Shown: piece by piece, positions 27,267-34,566 of the stretch
How positions within the stretch are numbered: position 1 is the first letter of the stretch
Layout of the letters: every line of letters begins with the position of its first letter
DNA from: Lachnoclostridium phytofermentans
Lineage (GTDB): Bacteria > Bacillota > Clostridia > Lachnospirales > Lachnospiraceae
Reading direction: 5' to 3'
Assembly: GCF_000733755.1 (NCBI RefSeq)
Contig: NZ_JPOF01000006.1
Coordinates: 186,001-250,000 of the forward strand
Length of the DNA: 64,000 bases
The notes under the pieces: model-generated
What the model was told of the DNA's origin: nothing
Databases searched by the model: none
The model's input: the letters and a program-made list of their open reading frames with translations, nothing else
Translations under genes and position numbers: made by a program

Positions 27267-28223
27267 TCAGTCATGGAATGCACATTCGTCGATTCTTCGA
27301 ACCACACTATTAGTATATGCAGTAAAATACTTTGTCCAGAATCCTTTTGCTGTCGGGTTAAACCCCTCAAATTCAACTCCTAAAAGTTTATATCCCTCCG
27401 ATTCTAACAGCAAAGACGTATAATTAAGTAGACTATGATAGATATTCTTTCCACGATATTCAGGAAGACAGTATGCACCGCAAATATTAAGCATGCCATC
27501 AACCTCAGTTACAAAATTTTCTCCTCCATTGGTTATTTCTACAAATGCGATTAGCTTTTCTTTATCCCTTGCAACAAATAACCTTGAATTACGTCCTTCT
27601 TCATGTATCAAGCTCTGTTCGAAATCTTTCAGTGAAGTATACATAAAACATGGACTACTACTCATGTGCTCAGATAACATCCGGCGCATTTCTCTAACCT
27701 GTATTACTTCTGTTTTTGCTAGTTCACCAAAAGTAATGTCTCCACATACAGGATGTTCTAAGAGTTCCATTGGACGAATTGCCTCGATACAGCGAAGTCC
27801 AAACCCATATGTAAAAAATGCGTTTATTGACTCATAATCATGTGCATATAATGCGACTGCATGATATGCAATTTTATTCTTTACCCATTTTTCTGCAGCT
27901 GCCTGATACATTTGTTTGTAAATCATACCTCTGTTTTCTTTAATTGCTCCATGTGCATGAATGGGTGAAAATATTCCCTTAGCCATTGAACCAAATGCAT
28001 TATCCCATGGCTTATAGGAACATAAAAAACCTACCATCCTGGATCCATCAAATGCAGCAACACCTAGTTCATTACTTGCAAACTGTTCCAAATCAGGAAA
28101 AATATCAATACAAGGCAGTATCTGTACACACTCTCGCTCTTCGTTATAGTTTGCAATAGCAATTTCCCTTGCTTCTTTTACATGGTTTAGCTCAAAATTT
28201 AAAATTCTCAATTTATCCTCCAT
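27267..28223 (-). CDS. Tandem GNAT-domain acetyltransferase
   Basis: About 318 residues in two GNAT-like halves. The first (residues 1-150) includes ELGVAAFDGSRMVGFLCSY and ends HDYESINAFFTYGFGLRCIE; the second (155-318) includes SRLFVARDKEKLIAFVEITN and GAYCLPEYRGKNIYHSLLNY, a clear acetyl-CoA loop. The acceptor is unknown. Start is uncertain: the ATG at 28223 has no upstream ribosome site, whereas a TTG at 28211 has GGAGG 5 bases upstream. An 18-codon reading frame with an excellent ribosome site precedes it by 14 bases and may be a leader peptide. It is flanked by the repeat family of this region on both sides. Confidence 0.85.
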   Translation of the reverse strand: MEDKLRILNFELNHVKEAREIAIANYNEERECVQILPCIDIFPDLEQFASNELGVAAFDGSRMVGFLCSYKPWDNAFGSMAKGIFSPIHAHGAIKENRGMIYKQMYQAAAEKWVKNKIAYHAVALYAHDYESINAFFTYGFGLRCIEAIRPMELLEHPVCGDITFGELAKTEVIQVREMRRMLSEHMSSSPCFMYTSLKDFEQSLIHEEGRNSRLFVARDKEKLIAFVEITNGGENFVTEVDGMLNICGAYCLPEYRGKNIYHSLLNYTSLLLESEGYKLLGVEFEGFNPTAKGFWTKYFTAYTNSVVRRIDECAFHD

Positions 28224-28237
28224 TTTATTATGAGGAG

Positions 28238-28294
28238 TTAATAAACGTTATCCCCCCATAAATACACATTATGCTTAGTATTTTTCTTCATCAT
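28238..28294 (-). CDS. 18-residue leader peptide candidate
   Basis: An 18-codon frame MMKKNTKHNVYLWGDNVY with AAAGGAGAG 6 bases before its ATG, better than the site of the acetyltransferase gene that starts 14-26 bases after its stop. A TATAAT box lies near 28320 on the minus strand. The size, position and strong ribosome site suggest a leader or coupling peptide; it could also be the head of a deleted gene. Confidence 0.4.
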   Translation of the reverse strand: MMKKNTKHNVYLWGDNVY

Positions 28295-28384
28295 TTACAA
28301 CTCTCCTTTCTGTAATTATTTATTATAACGCATCAGCGACATAATACTAACTTTATGTATCTCAATGAAATATTTATATACTGA

Positions 28385-28415
28385 ATCTACCAAATACTTT
28401 ACCAACTAGAAATAA
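28385..28415 (-). repeat. Partial promoter-type repeat module
   Basis: On the minus strand CTAGTTGGTAAAGTATTTGG followed by TAGATTC matches the right half of the module (TAGTTGGTAAAATATGTAG, TATTCT). The -35-like TTGATA of the full module is replaced by TTTCTA. It lies upstream of the leader peptide and acetyltransferase gene. Confidence 0.45.
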
Positions 28416-28489
28416 ATAGTAGGGTTAATTTTAGGTTTTTTTATCAACAACTCCTTTAGGTATCATATAAAAATCTGCCATACTGGAGT

Positions 28490-28846
28490 TCATTTGTAAA
28501 TCTCACCATTTTCATTCGTATAATAAAATAAGAATTCCGCTGTATATATACCAACAGGTAATTAAAAACTAGTCAAAGGCGCATAGTACAATGGTCTAGT
28601 ATTCGTAAGCTCTTTACCTTCATCTAAATTAAAATAATTAGAATAATCTAACTTAAGCTCTTCATGTTTATCGTTGTAAATATATATCTCTAAAGGGTAA
28701 AATGACATATAAGGAAATACAATACTATCCTCTTCACCACAATATGTCATACTAGACCAAAGACGTATGAACTCATCTACCTCAAAAATATTTTTATTCA
28801 AGTTTGCTTCTAATATAAAGTTTTTTGTAGTCTTTGATTCATGCAT
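28490..28846 (-). pseudogene. Decayed small protein gene with an internal TAA
   Basis: The frame encodes 94 residues ending RPLYYAPLTSF, then TAA at 28562-28564, and then continues LPVGIYTAEFLFYYTNENGE, IYK and TGA. The paralogous relic at 34726-34917 reads PLYYSPLTSFKLPIGKYTAEFLF with AAA at the position of this TAA. A single A-to-T change therefore created the stop. The family is not recognised; the alternating hydrophobic pattern and the PxGxYTAEF ending suggest a beta-sandwich. The ribosome site is weak. It starts 21 bases after the relic at 28868, as a former two-gene unit. Confidence 0.7.
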
Positions 28847-28867
28847 ACTTTCCCAATTATTTTTAGC

Positions 28868-29146
28868 TTATACTTTGATATATTCTGTTGAAATAAGTTC
28901 GTGCTTTTTTTCACCAGACAAATCCTCTTCATAGTATGTTGTTAATGTATACTCTCCTGGTGGTAACACAAATTCTCTACCTGCGAAATTTGTTGATTCT
29001 GGTTTCTCATAGCCCTTAAATATCTTCATATTCCTTCATGTAATCCTCGCTTTCATTTATAAATTTCTTGTTACTCTTGGATGCCGACATATGCTATCGT
29101 AGGTATGTTCCATCATTTCGGTTGTTATACTATTCAAGTCTTTCAA
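28868..29146 (-). pseudogene. Frameshifted relic of a related small protein gene
   Basis: After a good ribosome site (GGAGAGG) a TTG-started frame (KDLNSITTEMMEHTYDSI) passes into a second frame (MSASKSNKKFINESEDYMKE) and then a third, which ends at 28868 as REFVLPPGEYTLTTYYEEDL and further to STEYIKV. The three pieces read on in order without overlap, as expected for one gene with two frameshifts. The final piece (53 codons from the ATG at 29029) shares the LPPGEYT ending with the neighbouring relic. The region shows no intact alternative. Confidence 0.5.
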
Positions 29147-29387
29147 TATTTCCTCTCCTTATTTTCGTAAACATTATTTTTTATACTTATATTTTCACTT
29201 TACATGTACTTAATAGTTATAATTACTGAAATATATATTTATATTTGTGATTTTTTACTAATTTACATATATTGTAATTTAATGTAATCTTATAGTACAT
29301 TAAGTAACTTTAAATATTAAATCCGGATATGAGTTGCTTAGTATATTCTATTACCTAAAGTTGAGTTTTTAAGAAAGGAGCCATACT

Positions 29388-29843
29388 ATGAAAAAAATAA
29401 TTAAACGTTTTATAGCTTTTGTATTTGCTACAGCTTTATTTCTTGCACCACTAACAACTCCAATTACTACATATGCAGCTAATTCAAGTTTAACCTATGT
29501 GACTATCACTGATAATTCTCGAGTTTTTGAATATAGGCCTGACCCATTAAACTTATCTCAAACTAATCATTATGCCGGCTTGAATGATGCTTATACATTT
29601 CAAAATTGGCAAATACCTGCAGGTAAGGATTTTCACTTTTACGTAAATCTTCAATATTTAACAGATTATCAGATAATGATTATTGATGGAAACGCAAGTA
29701 GCATAACATATTATAATGAAAGTAATTCTAGTTCATTTTATATTAAAATCCCTGCTATTTCTGAAGATAATTCCTATTACATTGAAATTATTTCCTATAG
29801 TACAAATGCATATGTTAGAGGTTGGGGTGGGTCTTGGCAATAA
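29388..29843 (+). CDS. Small secreted protein of unknown function
   Basis: A 151-residue exported protein with a classical signal peptide (MKKIIKRFIAFVFATALFLA, then PLTTPITTYAAN; cleavage near residue 30). The mature part is about 120 residues, rich in Tyr, Ser and Asn, with a beta-strand-like pattern and no cysteines or lipobox. I do not recognise a family. AAGAAAGGAG lies 8 bases before the ATG. It is one of only three plus-strand genes in this accessory region. The 241 bases before it are A+T-rich and should hold its promoter. Confidence 0.75.
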   Translation: MKKIIKRFIAFVFATALFLAPLTTPITTYAANSSLTYVTITDNSRVFEYRPDPLNLSQTNHYAGLNDAYTFQNWQIPAGKDFHFYVNLQYLTDYQIMIIDGNASSITYYNESNSSSFYIKIPAISEDNSYYIEIISYSTNAYVRGWGGSWQ

Positions 29844-29900
29844 ATCATTAACTAATCATATTGTTATCAAGTACTAATCCATACATAATCAGCTTCGTTT

Positions 29901-29928
29901 AATGGTGCCGTATGAGCGGCACCATTTT
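29901..29928 (+). terminator. Terminator of the small secreted protein gene
   Basis: AATGGTGCCG and CGGCACCATT (29901-29910 and 29917-29926) form a perfect 10-bp stem with a 6-base loop and a short T-run. Confidence 0.8.
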
Positions 29929-30038
29929 AATTCTAGTTTAGTGCAACAAAAAACCTACTAAGCTTATATTGATAGTTGATAGGCGATACTTTTCTCATTA
30001 AATTTATTCAATATTTAATACGCTATTGAGAAAGATTG
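29929..30038. repeat. 110-base intergenic repeat, copy 1 (pair with 32025-32129)
   Basis: AATTCTAGTTTAGTGCA, a CCTACTAA...GATAGTTGATAGG hairpin (29954-29983), then TTCTCATTAAA and AATACGCTATTGAGAAAGAT occur here and again at 32025-32129 with few differences. Both copies follow a plus-strand gene and precede the 3' end of a minus-strand gene. The left third matches the terminator-type module found elsewhere in the region. Confidence 0.75.
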
Positions 30039-30069
30039 TGATGTATCCTAAGTTCAGATTATACTAATA

Positions 30070-30189
30070 CTATTCACCTAATAGTATTGGTATTTTATCC
30101 TTAAAATACTTGCCTATTTTTTCTACCTCACTCATTACCTTAGAAATATACTCAGGTTTTGTAAACCAATTGTTCTTGTATAAGCCATT
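30070..30189 (-). pseudogene. C-terminal gene relic, family unknown
   Basis: A 39-residue open frame without a start codon, NGLYKNNWFTKPEYISKVMS then EVEKIGKYFKDKIPILLGE and stop. A stop codon precedes it directly. The composition looks protein-like, so I read it as the tail of a deleted gene; a chance frame is possible. Confidence 0.35.
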
Positions 30190-30209
30190 TTAATCTACAA
30201 CAGAAGATA

Positions 30210-30575
30210 CTAAAGATTCAGTATTTGCTGGGAAATAGTATTTATATGTAAATAAGGTACGTCTACTATGATAAGCATTTGTGTAACTGACTTGTTATCA
30301 GTATTGATAACATAATCGTTTGGATAGTGTTCTAACCTTAGCCATTCAAAGGATACCTCATTATTATCGCCACGTTTTTCATGTCGTTTAACAAGCGTTT
30401 TTTTGGAGCAGGTCATTGTGAATCCAATTATCATGTAATCCTTGGCTGTAATATTTTTCAATATAGACTCACGTGTTGTTTGGTATATCATCCTCACAGA
30501 AGAAAGGACAACATAATCAAAATTTAAGTTCAAGTATGTAGACAAAACATAGGACATGTTTTTATTGATATTAAA
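30210..30575 (-). pseudogene. 5'-truncated P-loop kinase-like gene
   Basis: The open frame gives 115 residues from the ATG at 30557, with six more in-frame codons upstream. The sequence (DYVVLSSVRMIYQTTRESIL, then MIIGFTMTCSKKTLVKRHEKR and EHYPNDYVINTDNKSVTQM) matches the second half of small AAA-type kinase-like proteins. The Walker A half is missing and no ribosome site is present. Homology to a gene stops at about 30575, exactly where a long copy of the local repeat begins (30578), so the truncation coincides with the repeat edge. Confidence 0.6.
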
Positions 30576-30577
30576 CT

Positions 30578-30712
30578 ACTGCGAATCAATAATCATATTA
30601 TACCACCACAAAAAGATTGCATCCACCTTTTTATTCCAATAACGCTATCAACTATCAATATTAAGTTTTCAATGTACCTAATGAACTAAATATTAAGTTA
30701 CCTCGGTAACTT
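30578..30712 (-). repeat. Long repeat copy with promoter-type module (pair with 37291-37418)
   Basis: From about 30578 to 30712 the sequence follows the copy at 37291-37418: CAATAATCATAT, CACCAC-AAAAA, TC-ACC, then CTATCAACTATCAATATT (promoter-type module 30645-30677) and AACTAAATATTAAGTTACC. It ends in a perfect dyad AAGTTACCTCGGTAACTT (30695-30712). On the minus strand the module supplies TTGATA as a possible -35 box for the truncated kinase relic. Confidence 0.75.
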
Positions 30713-30733
30713 CTAGTTTAGCGTACTAAAAAA

Positions 30734-30761
30734 CTACCAACTAAATAATGATAGCTGGTAG
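30734..30761 (-). terminator. Repeat-family hairpin downstream of the HD-domain gene
   Basis: CTACCAACTA and TAGCTGGTAG pair with one mismatch; TTTTTTAGTAC follows on the minus strand, giving a proper T-run. It lies 40 bases after the HD gene stop. Confidence 0.75.
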
Positions 30762-30800
30762 CCATAAAGTCATATTCAATTTATTCTCTTCGGATAATGC

Positions 30801-31274
30801 TCATTTTATTAAGTTAATCCCAAATTCTATAAGTAGATTATTATACCTATCAAATTCCCATTCTGCAATTGAAAAATCATTATTGTAGAAGCAATGATCC
30901 ATTACATCTGCATCTTTTAACAATTCATCATATTCATCATGAATACTGCGTTTATCGCTATGATTTGCTATTGCGTTGGTAATTATTTTAATTTCATTAT
31001 CATTATATGCTTTCATTTCTTTTAATAGTGTTTCTGCTCGTTTTGCCCCTTCTATTGCATGGTTGTCACTACTTCCACCTGCCATATATCCTATATCATG
31101 CAGCATCCCGCATGTAGTTGCAAGTTCAGCGTTCAGATTTCTCTTTTCTGCCAACAATGTACAAAACTTCGAAACTCCATACATATGAGAAGCATACATG
31201 CAGATTTTATCAGGCTCATTACCTATCACAATACGATCAAGCATTTTGCGCAACTCTTCAAGTCTGTTTTGCAT
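30801..31274 (-). CDS. HD-domain phosphohydrolase
   Basis: A 157-residue cytoplasmic protein with the HD metal-binding pattern: an early His (CMYASHMYGVSKFC), the MLHDIGYMAG doublet near residue 57, NAIANHSDK and LLKDADVMDHCFY. Such small HD proteins hydrolyse nucleotides or other phosphate esters; the substrate is unknown. GGAGG 7 bases before the ATG supports the start. It looks intact, with the promoter-type repeat 42 bases upstream and a repeat-family terminator downstream, forming one complete cassette-like unit. Confidence 0.85.
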   Translation of the reverse strand: MQNRLEELRKMLDRIVIGNEPDKICMYASHMYGVSKFCTLLAEKRNLNAELATTCGMLHDIGYMAGGSSDNHAIEGAKRAETLLKEMKAYNDNEIKIITNAIANHSDKRSIHDEYDELLKDADVMDHCFYNNDFSIAEWEFDRYNNLLIEFGINLIK

Positions 31275-31315
31275 AAGAAAGCCTCCTTCATCAAATATAA
31301 ATAATCCTTATCAAA

Positions 31316-31363
31316 AGAATACTACATATTTTACCAACTATCAATATTCTGTTTTCAATGTAC
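31316..31363 (-). repeat. Promoter-type repeat module upstream of the HD gene
   Basis: On the minus strand the module runs GTACATTGAAAAC, AGAATATTGATAGTTGG, TAAAATATGTAGTATTCT. It contains TTGATA-17 bases-TATTCT, a good SigA promoter, ending 42 bases before the ATG of the HD gene. It is one of the three best-preserved copies (with 34151-34198 and 38709-38756). Confidence 0.75.
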
Positions 31364-31418
31364 ACCTACTACACTAAATAATAATTTAACCCCATAATTC
31401 TCTCCCGAAAAAATAATG

Positions 31419-31703
31419 TTACCACCATATCTTAATGTAATCTTCTTTTATTCGATCATAAGTACTATTTACCAATCTTACATTTTCTTTATTCTTGTTT
31501 GTATGATTAATCCATTTAATAAATAGTTCTATTGTTAGTGGTAAATAGTCTCCTAATGTATAATCTTCCAACCATTCTTTATCCTCAAGACTATTTATCC
31601 AAATATCAAATTTTTGTTGATATTTCACAATATTATCTGCAATTTCATCTGGACACTCTAATAAATCATCATAATATGTCCATTGTGCTATCACATATTT
31701 CAT
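31419..31703 (-). CDS. Small acidic protein of unknown function
   Basis: A 94-residue soluble protein, rich in Trp, Tyr and acidic residues (VIAQWTYYDDLLECPDEIAD and EDKEWLEDYTLGDYLPLTIE). It resembles immunity-type or helical accessory proteins in composition only; I do not recognise the family. The start is the ATG at 31703 with AGGGGGT 7 bases upstream; an in-frame GTG at 31712 overlaps that site. A variant promoter-type repeat lies just upstream. Confidence 0.6.
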   Translation of the reverse strand: MKYVIAQWTYYDDLLECPDEIADNIVKYQQKFDIWINSLEDKEWLEDYTLGDYLPLTIELFIKWINHTNKNKENVRLVNSTYDRIKEDYIKIWW

Positions 31704-31725
31704 TCTTGGCACCCCCTATGAGGTT

Positions 31726-31759
31726 ATTATCTACTAATCGATATGTAGTTGTCAATGTG
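31726..31759 (-). repeat. Promoter-type repeat module, variant copy 2
   Basis: Nearly identical to 27088-27120. On the minus strand CACATTGACAACTACATATC then GATTAGTAGATAATAA gives TTGACA-18 bases-GATAAT, a plausible promoter for the 94-residue gene 23 bases downstream. Confidence 0.65.
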
Positions 31760-31835
31760 TATATGTCTATTAAGCTATTTACTAAACTACTCATTTAATG
31801 TAAAATATTCCTATATCAAACAAAAGGAGAATTCT

Positions 31836-32003
31836 ATGCGTAATAATAAATGTAAGAGAGAATCTGATGGTTCTAACGGTTTAGCTATTGGTACTAGCTT
31901 AGGTTTAACATTTGGTCTTTTATTTCATAATATTTTTATTTGTCTTGTATTAGGCATGTGTATTGGCTTACTTTGCGACGAACACCGCAAGAAAAAATCT
32001 TAG
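31836..32003 (+). CDS. Small membrane protein (55 residues)
   Basis: Translation from the ATG at 31836, with AAAGGAG 7 bases upstream, gives a basic and polar N-terminus (MRNNKCKRESDGSNG), two short hydrophobic stretches rich in Gly (LAIGTSLGLTFGLLF and IFICLVLGMCIGLLC) and a basic tail (DEHRKKKS). It is probably a glycine-zipper-like membrane peptide; no function is proposed. It is one of the few plus-strand genes of the accessory region and is followed by copy 2 of the 110-base repeat. Confidence 0.65.
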   Translation: MRNNKCKRESDGSNGLAIGTSLGLTFGLLFHNIFICLVLGMCIGLLCDEHRKKKS

Positions 32004-32024
32004 CACACTTTTTGAGGTCATTAT

Positions 32025-32129
32025 AATTCTAGTTTAGTGCAGCAAAAAACCTACCAACCATATAATGATAGTTGATAGGCGTATACCTATTTCTTATTAA
32101 ACATAATTAATACGCTATTGAGAAAGATT
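32025..32129. repeat. 110-base intergenic repeat, copy 2
   Basis: Matches 29929-30038. The hairpin is CCTACCAACCATATAATGAT then AGTTGATAGG (32050-32079), where G-T pairs close much of the stem. It lies between the 55-residue plus-strand gene and the 3' end of the DUF3788 gene, so it can serve as a bidirectional terminator. Confidence 0.75.
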
Positions 32130-32224
32130 ACGAAGTGATAGGCTTATTTTGCATAGCTCATAAACTTAACAAGAGAAATATTGTGGACTAAGTAAACTTT
32201 GTGCTGTATTCATAATATGTACCT

Positions 32225-32638
32225 TTACTGCTTATAGTTCGCTCTAATCTGCAACATCGTTTTGATATCATCTAAATGAATAGCGCTTAAAACTCGGTAT
32301 TCTATCCAACCTTTATGGCGATAAGGGCTGTTATCAATACATTCTTTAGCGTATGGTAATAAACCATCATAGACATTTCTAATGCTTTCATCGGATAATC
32401 GTGTTACTATAGTAAAAGTATCTTTTTCCGTAATAATATCACAAATATATTTACTTTTTACATGATAACTTATCTTCCAACATCTACTATGAGCATCAAA
32501 TTTTATCATCTTTACTGAATTTATATCGTTTAACAAAAAAGCATCGACGTTATCAAACAATTCTTTCCCTTCTCCGATATACGCTAAAAATTCTTCCATT
32601 GTGGGCTTTTCATTTTTATTTGACAATCTTTCATACAT
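32225..32638 (-). CDS. DUF3788 family protein
   Basis: A 137-residue cytoplasmic protein. The central FDAHSRCWKISYHVKSKYIC and DTFTIVTRLSDESIRNVYDG and the GWIEYRVL ending are characteristic of DUF3788, a family of unknown function common in clostridia. It is full length for the family. No strong ribosome site is visible; GGAGG lies about 7 bases before the ATG. It has the 110-base repeat downstream and the promoter-type module about 170 bases upstream. Confidence 0.8.
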   Translation of the reverse strand: MYERLSNKNEKPTMEEFLAYIGEGKELFDNVDAFLLNDINSVKMIKFDAHSRCWKISYHVKSKYICDIITEKDTFTIVTRLSDESIRNVYDGLLPYAKECIDNSPYRHKGWIEYRVLSAIHLDDIKTMLQIRANYKQ

Positions 32639-32807
32639 TTTCTAACCTCCTCATATAATCTTGCGATATCTCCTTTATTTAGCAGTATCGCAGTTTTTCT
32701 TTTTTAATAAAGTCCATTATTTTATGGATACAAAACGTTTTTCATACTTTAGATAAGAGAAAAGAGTATACCTAATAGAACGTCTTTGCTTTTGCTCTAT
32801 GATGATA

Positions 32808-32875
32808 CTATCAACTATCAATATTAAATTTTCAATGTACAAAATAACTAAATATTAAGTTACCCATGTACATCT
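32808..32875 (-). repeat. Promoter-type module with AAGTTACC extension
   Basis: CTATCAACTATCAATATTAA, ATTTTCAATGTAC, then AACTAAATATTAAGTTACCC (32808-32864) and CTAGTTTACTGTACTA (32872-32887) follow the long copies at 30645-30725. The CTACCAAC hairpin is missing: the repeat breaks off right before the 3' end of the relic gene at 32900. The DUF3788 gene start is about 170 bases away; the interval 32639-32807 shows nothing else. Confidence 0.65.
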
Positions 32876-32899
32876 AGTTTACTGTACTATTTCAAATTC

Positions 32900-33197
32900 T
32901 TAAGCATCTTTATCTACTTGCCTAATATCTTTCTTCTCAATATCTATATCAACAAGTACTGTATCAAGTTTTCCTAGCAGATAGCTTTTTTCAATTCCGG
33001 CCTGTGTATCTTGATACACTGCTTTTAAAGCTTCCTGTAGCATCATCTAACTGTTCTTGATTGCTGCACAATTTAATAGTTGGCAATTTTTCACCGTTGA
33101 AAATCTTTTTCAGAACATATTGCAAGCCTACTGTTTCTCCATCATAAAGTAAAATTTGACCTGCTTTTGTACACTCACGTAATTTAACACTATTCAA
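32900..33197 (-). pseudogene. Frameshifted gene of unknown function
   Basis: The first frame (TTG start at 33197 with a GAGAG site) gives KAGQILLYDGETVGLQYVLK then GEKLPTIKLCSNQEQLDD; coding then moves to another frame near 33045: LQEALKAVYQDTQAGIEKSY, LLGKLDTVLVDIDIEKKDIR, QVDKDA and stop at 32900. The two pieces read as one protein of about 98 residues. The start looks like an internal portion of a longer gene. The family is not recognised. Confidence 0.6.
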
Positions 33198-33256
33198 ATA
33201 AATTCTCTCTTTCTGCTGATTTATTCAGCTTAATATCAGTTTAACTCAATAAAAAA

Positions 33257-33289
33257 CTACCAACTAAACTAAATATTGATAGTTGGTAG
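33257..33289 (-). terminator. Repeat-family hairpin downstream of the CPBP gene
   Basis: CTACCAACTA (33257-33266) and TAGTTGGTAG (33280-33289) form a perfect 10-bp stem; on the minus strand six T follow. It is 40 bases past the CPBP stop codon. Confidence 0.8.
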
Positions 33290-33329
33290 CCAAGAGATAC
33301 ATATTTAATTTAATTACTTTGGTTTATGC

Positions 33330-34127
33330 TCATAATCTATGCAATGATTGCCGGTACATCATCTTTCTTTTTATTATAATACCCATAACAATTATCATGA
33401 CAGCTGTTATGAATCCTGTCTCTCCAACAAAATATGCTTGTTTATCTGCACTAGTTAATGGTCCACATATAACCTGATCAAAGTAATTATGACTTGCATG
33501 AAGTAAGATAGCCGGCCATACACTTTGTGATTTTAATCTTAAAAAAGCCATTATGGCAGTCATAGCAATAATTTCAACGGTAAACATTGGAAGCTGGTAC
33601 CAGATAGTTGTCCCTGATTGATACAAACCAGCTATCATAAGTGGAAAATGCCATACCGCCCATATAAGTCCGCTTACCAAAATAGCAGCCTTTACATTCC
33701 ACATATCAGCTAATCTCGGCAATAAGAATCCTCTCCATCCAATTTCTTCACCTGTAGCGGTAAATATTGAAGACATAATTAGTAATAGAAGATTTCCTAT
33801 GGAGCTTGTATAAATTTCACCAGTAAAGGATGATGGATTAACAATCCAGTATAATCCATATGAAACTCCTAAATAGATTATTGGTAAAAATACACCCATC
33901 AAAATATATCGTATCTTACATTTATTCCATCCCAAAACCTTTTGCTTGTAATAAAATATCCTATGAATAATAAATGCTGCTATAGCAGGACACCACATAA
34001 GTATAGATGTCATCCCCGCAGCCGCATCGCCACCTCTTATTCTTATGTAATAACAAATACTGCTTAATACGAATGTTATAATTAAAAAGATTACTACTAT
34101 TGGTTTTTTATTTTTTGTATCATTCAC
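33330..34127 (-). CDS. CPBP-family intramembrane protease
   Basis: A 265-residue membrane protein with about seven to eight hydrophobic segments. The abortive-infection/CAAX-protease motifs are intact: EEIGWRGFLLPRL (Glu-Glu and Arg of motif 1), WAVWHFPLM (His of motif 2) and ILLHASHNYF (motif 3). Such enzymes cleave membrane peptides, often in bacteriocin immunity. GGAGGAG lies upstream of the ATG. The gene has a good promoter-type repeat 24 bases upstream and a repeat-family terminator downstream, so like the HD gene it forms a full cassette-like unit. Confidence 0.88.
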   Translation of the reverse strand: MNDTKNKKPIVVIFLIITFVLSSICYYIRIRGGDAAAGMTSILMWCPAIAAFIIHRIFYYKQKVLGWNKCKIRYILMGVFLPIIYLGVSYGLYWIVNPSSFTGEIYTSSIGNLLLLIMSSIFTATGEEIGWRGFLLPRLADMWNVKAAILVSGLIWAVWHFPLMIAGLYQSGTTIWYQLPMFTVEIIAMTAIMAFLRLKSQSVWPAILLHASHNYFDQVICGPLTSADKQAYFVGETGFITAVMIIVMGIIIKRKMMYRQSLHRL

Positions 34128-34150
34128 TATATACTCCTCCCATTACAAAG

Positions 34151-34198
34151 AGAATACTACTTATTTTACCAATTATCAATATTAAGTTATCAATGTAC
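34151..34198 (-). repeat. Promoter-type repeat module upstream of the CPBP gene
   Basis: Minus strand: GTACATTGATAAC, TTAATATTGATAATTGG, TAAAATAAGTAGTATTCT. It contains TTGATA-17 bases-TATTCT, ending 24 bases before the CPBP start codon. The AAGTTACC extension is degenerate here (CCCTCGGTAACTTTTAGTTT at 34214-34233). Confidence 0.75.
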
Positions 34199-34249
34199 TA
34201 TTAAATTCTGATTTCCCTCGGTAACTTTTAGTTTATCGAATTAAAAAAA

Positions 34250-34274
34250 CTACCAACTCAATAATAGTTAGTAG
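34250..34274 (-). terminator. Repeat-family hairpin downstream of the 68-residue gene
   Basis: CTACCAACT (34250-34258) pairs with AGTTAGTAG (34266-34274) with one G-T-type mismatch; seven T follow on the minus strand after G. It is about 50 bases past the stop codon of the small gene. Confidence 0.7.
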
Positions 34275-34324
34275 TTTGAATATATGTGTTCAATGTTATT
34301 TATCTCACTATAAGCAGAAATTTG

Positions 34325-34531
34325 TCAATCAATCTTATTGAAAATGACTGTCTGTTCTTTCATAGATATTTTTCCAACATGATAACCGTAATCTGTTAAT
34401 TCCTTTTTATACTTCAAAAAAGAATGGTCTATCGGTAGTCCTGCGATATTCTGTATTTCATCAAAGGTTAATTGGAAAGACTGATCACCGTTCTTCTGCA
34501 CATATTCCCATAAAGGGTTATATTTGCTCGT
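34325..34531 (-). CDS. Small DUF7662-like protein with an ACG at the start position
   Basis: The frame reads (ACG)SKYNPLWEYVQKNGDQSF, QLTFDEIQNIAGLPIDHSFL, KYKKELTDYGYHVGKISMKE and 9 more residues. The SKYxPLWEY opening and LTFDEIQ core fit small DUF7662-type proteins that start with Met at exactly this position. The ribosome site AAAAGGAG is 9 bases upstream. A stop codon precedes it by three codons and no ATG, GTG or TTG lies before Ser2. Either ACG is used as a weak start or a T-to-C change silenced the gene. Function is unknown. Confidence 0.6.
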   Translation of the reverse strand, partial: TSKYNPLWEYVQKNGDQSFQLTFDEIQNIAGLPIDHSFLKYKKELTDYGYHVGKISMKEQTVIFNKID

Positions 34532-34566
34532 TCTGTTTCACTCCTTTTCAAATCTGACTTGTCTTT

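Noticed and set aside
27104-27313. 69-codon plus-strand frame with hydrophobic residues
   Set aside because: It overlaps the end of the GNAT gene and the repeat hairpin and has no ribosome site.
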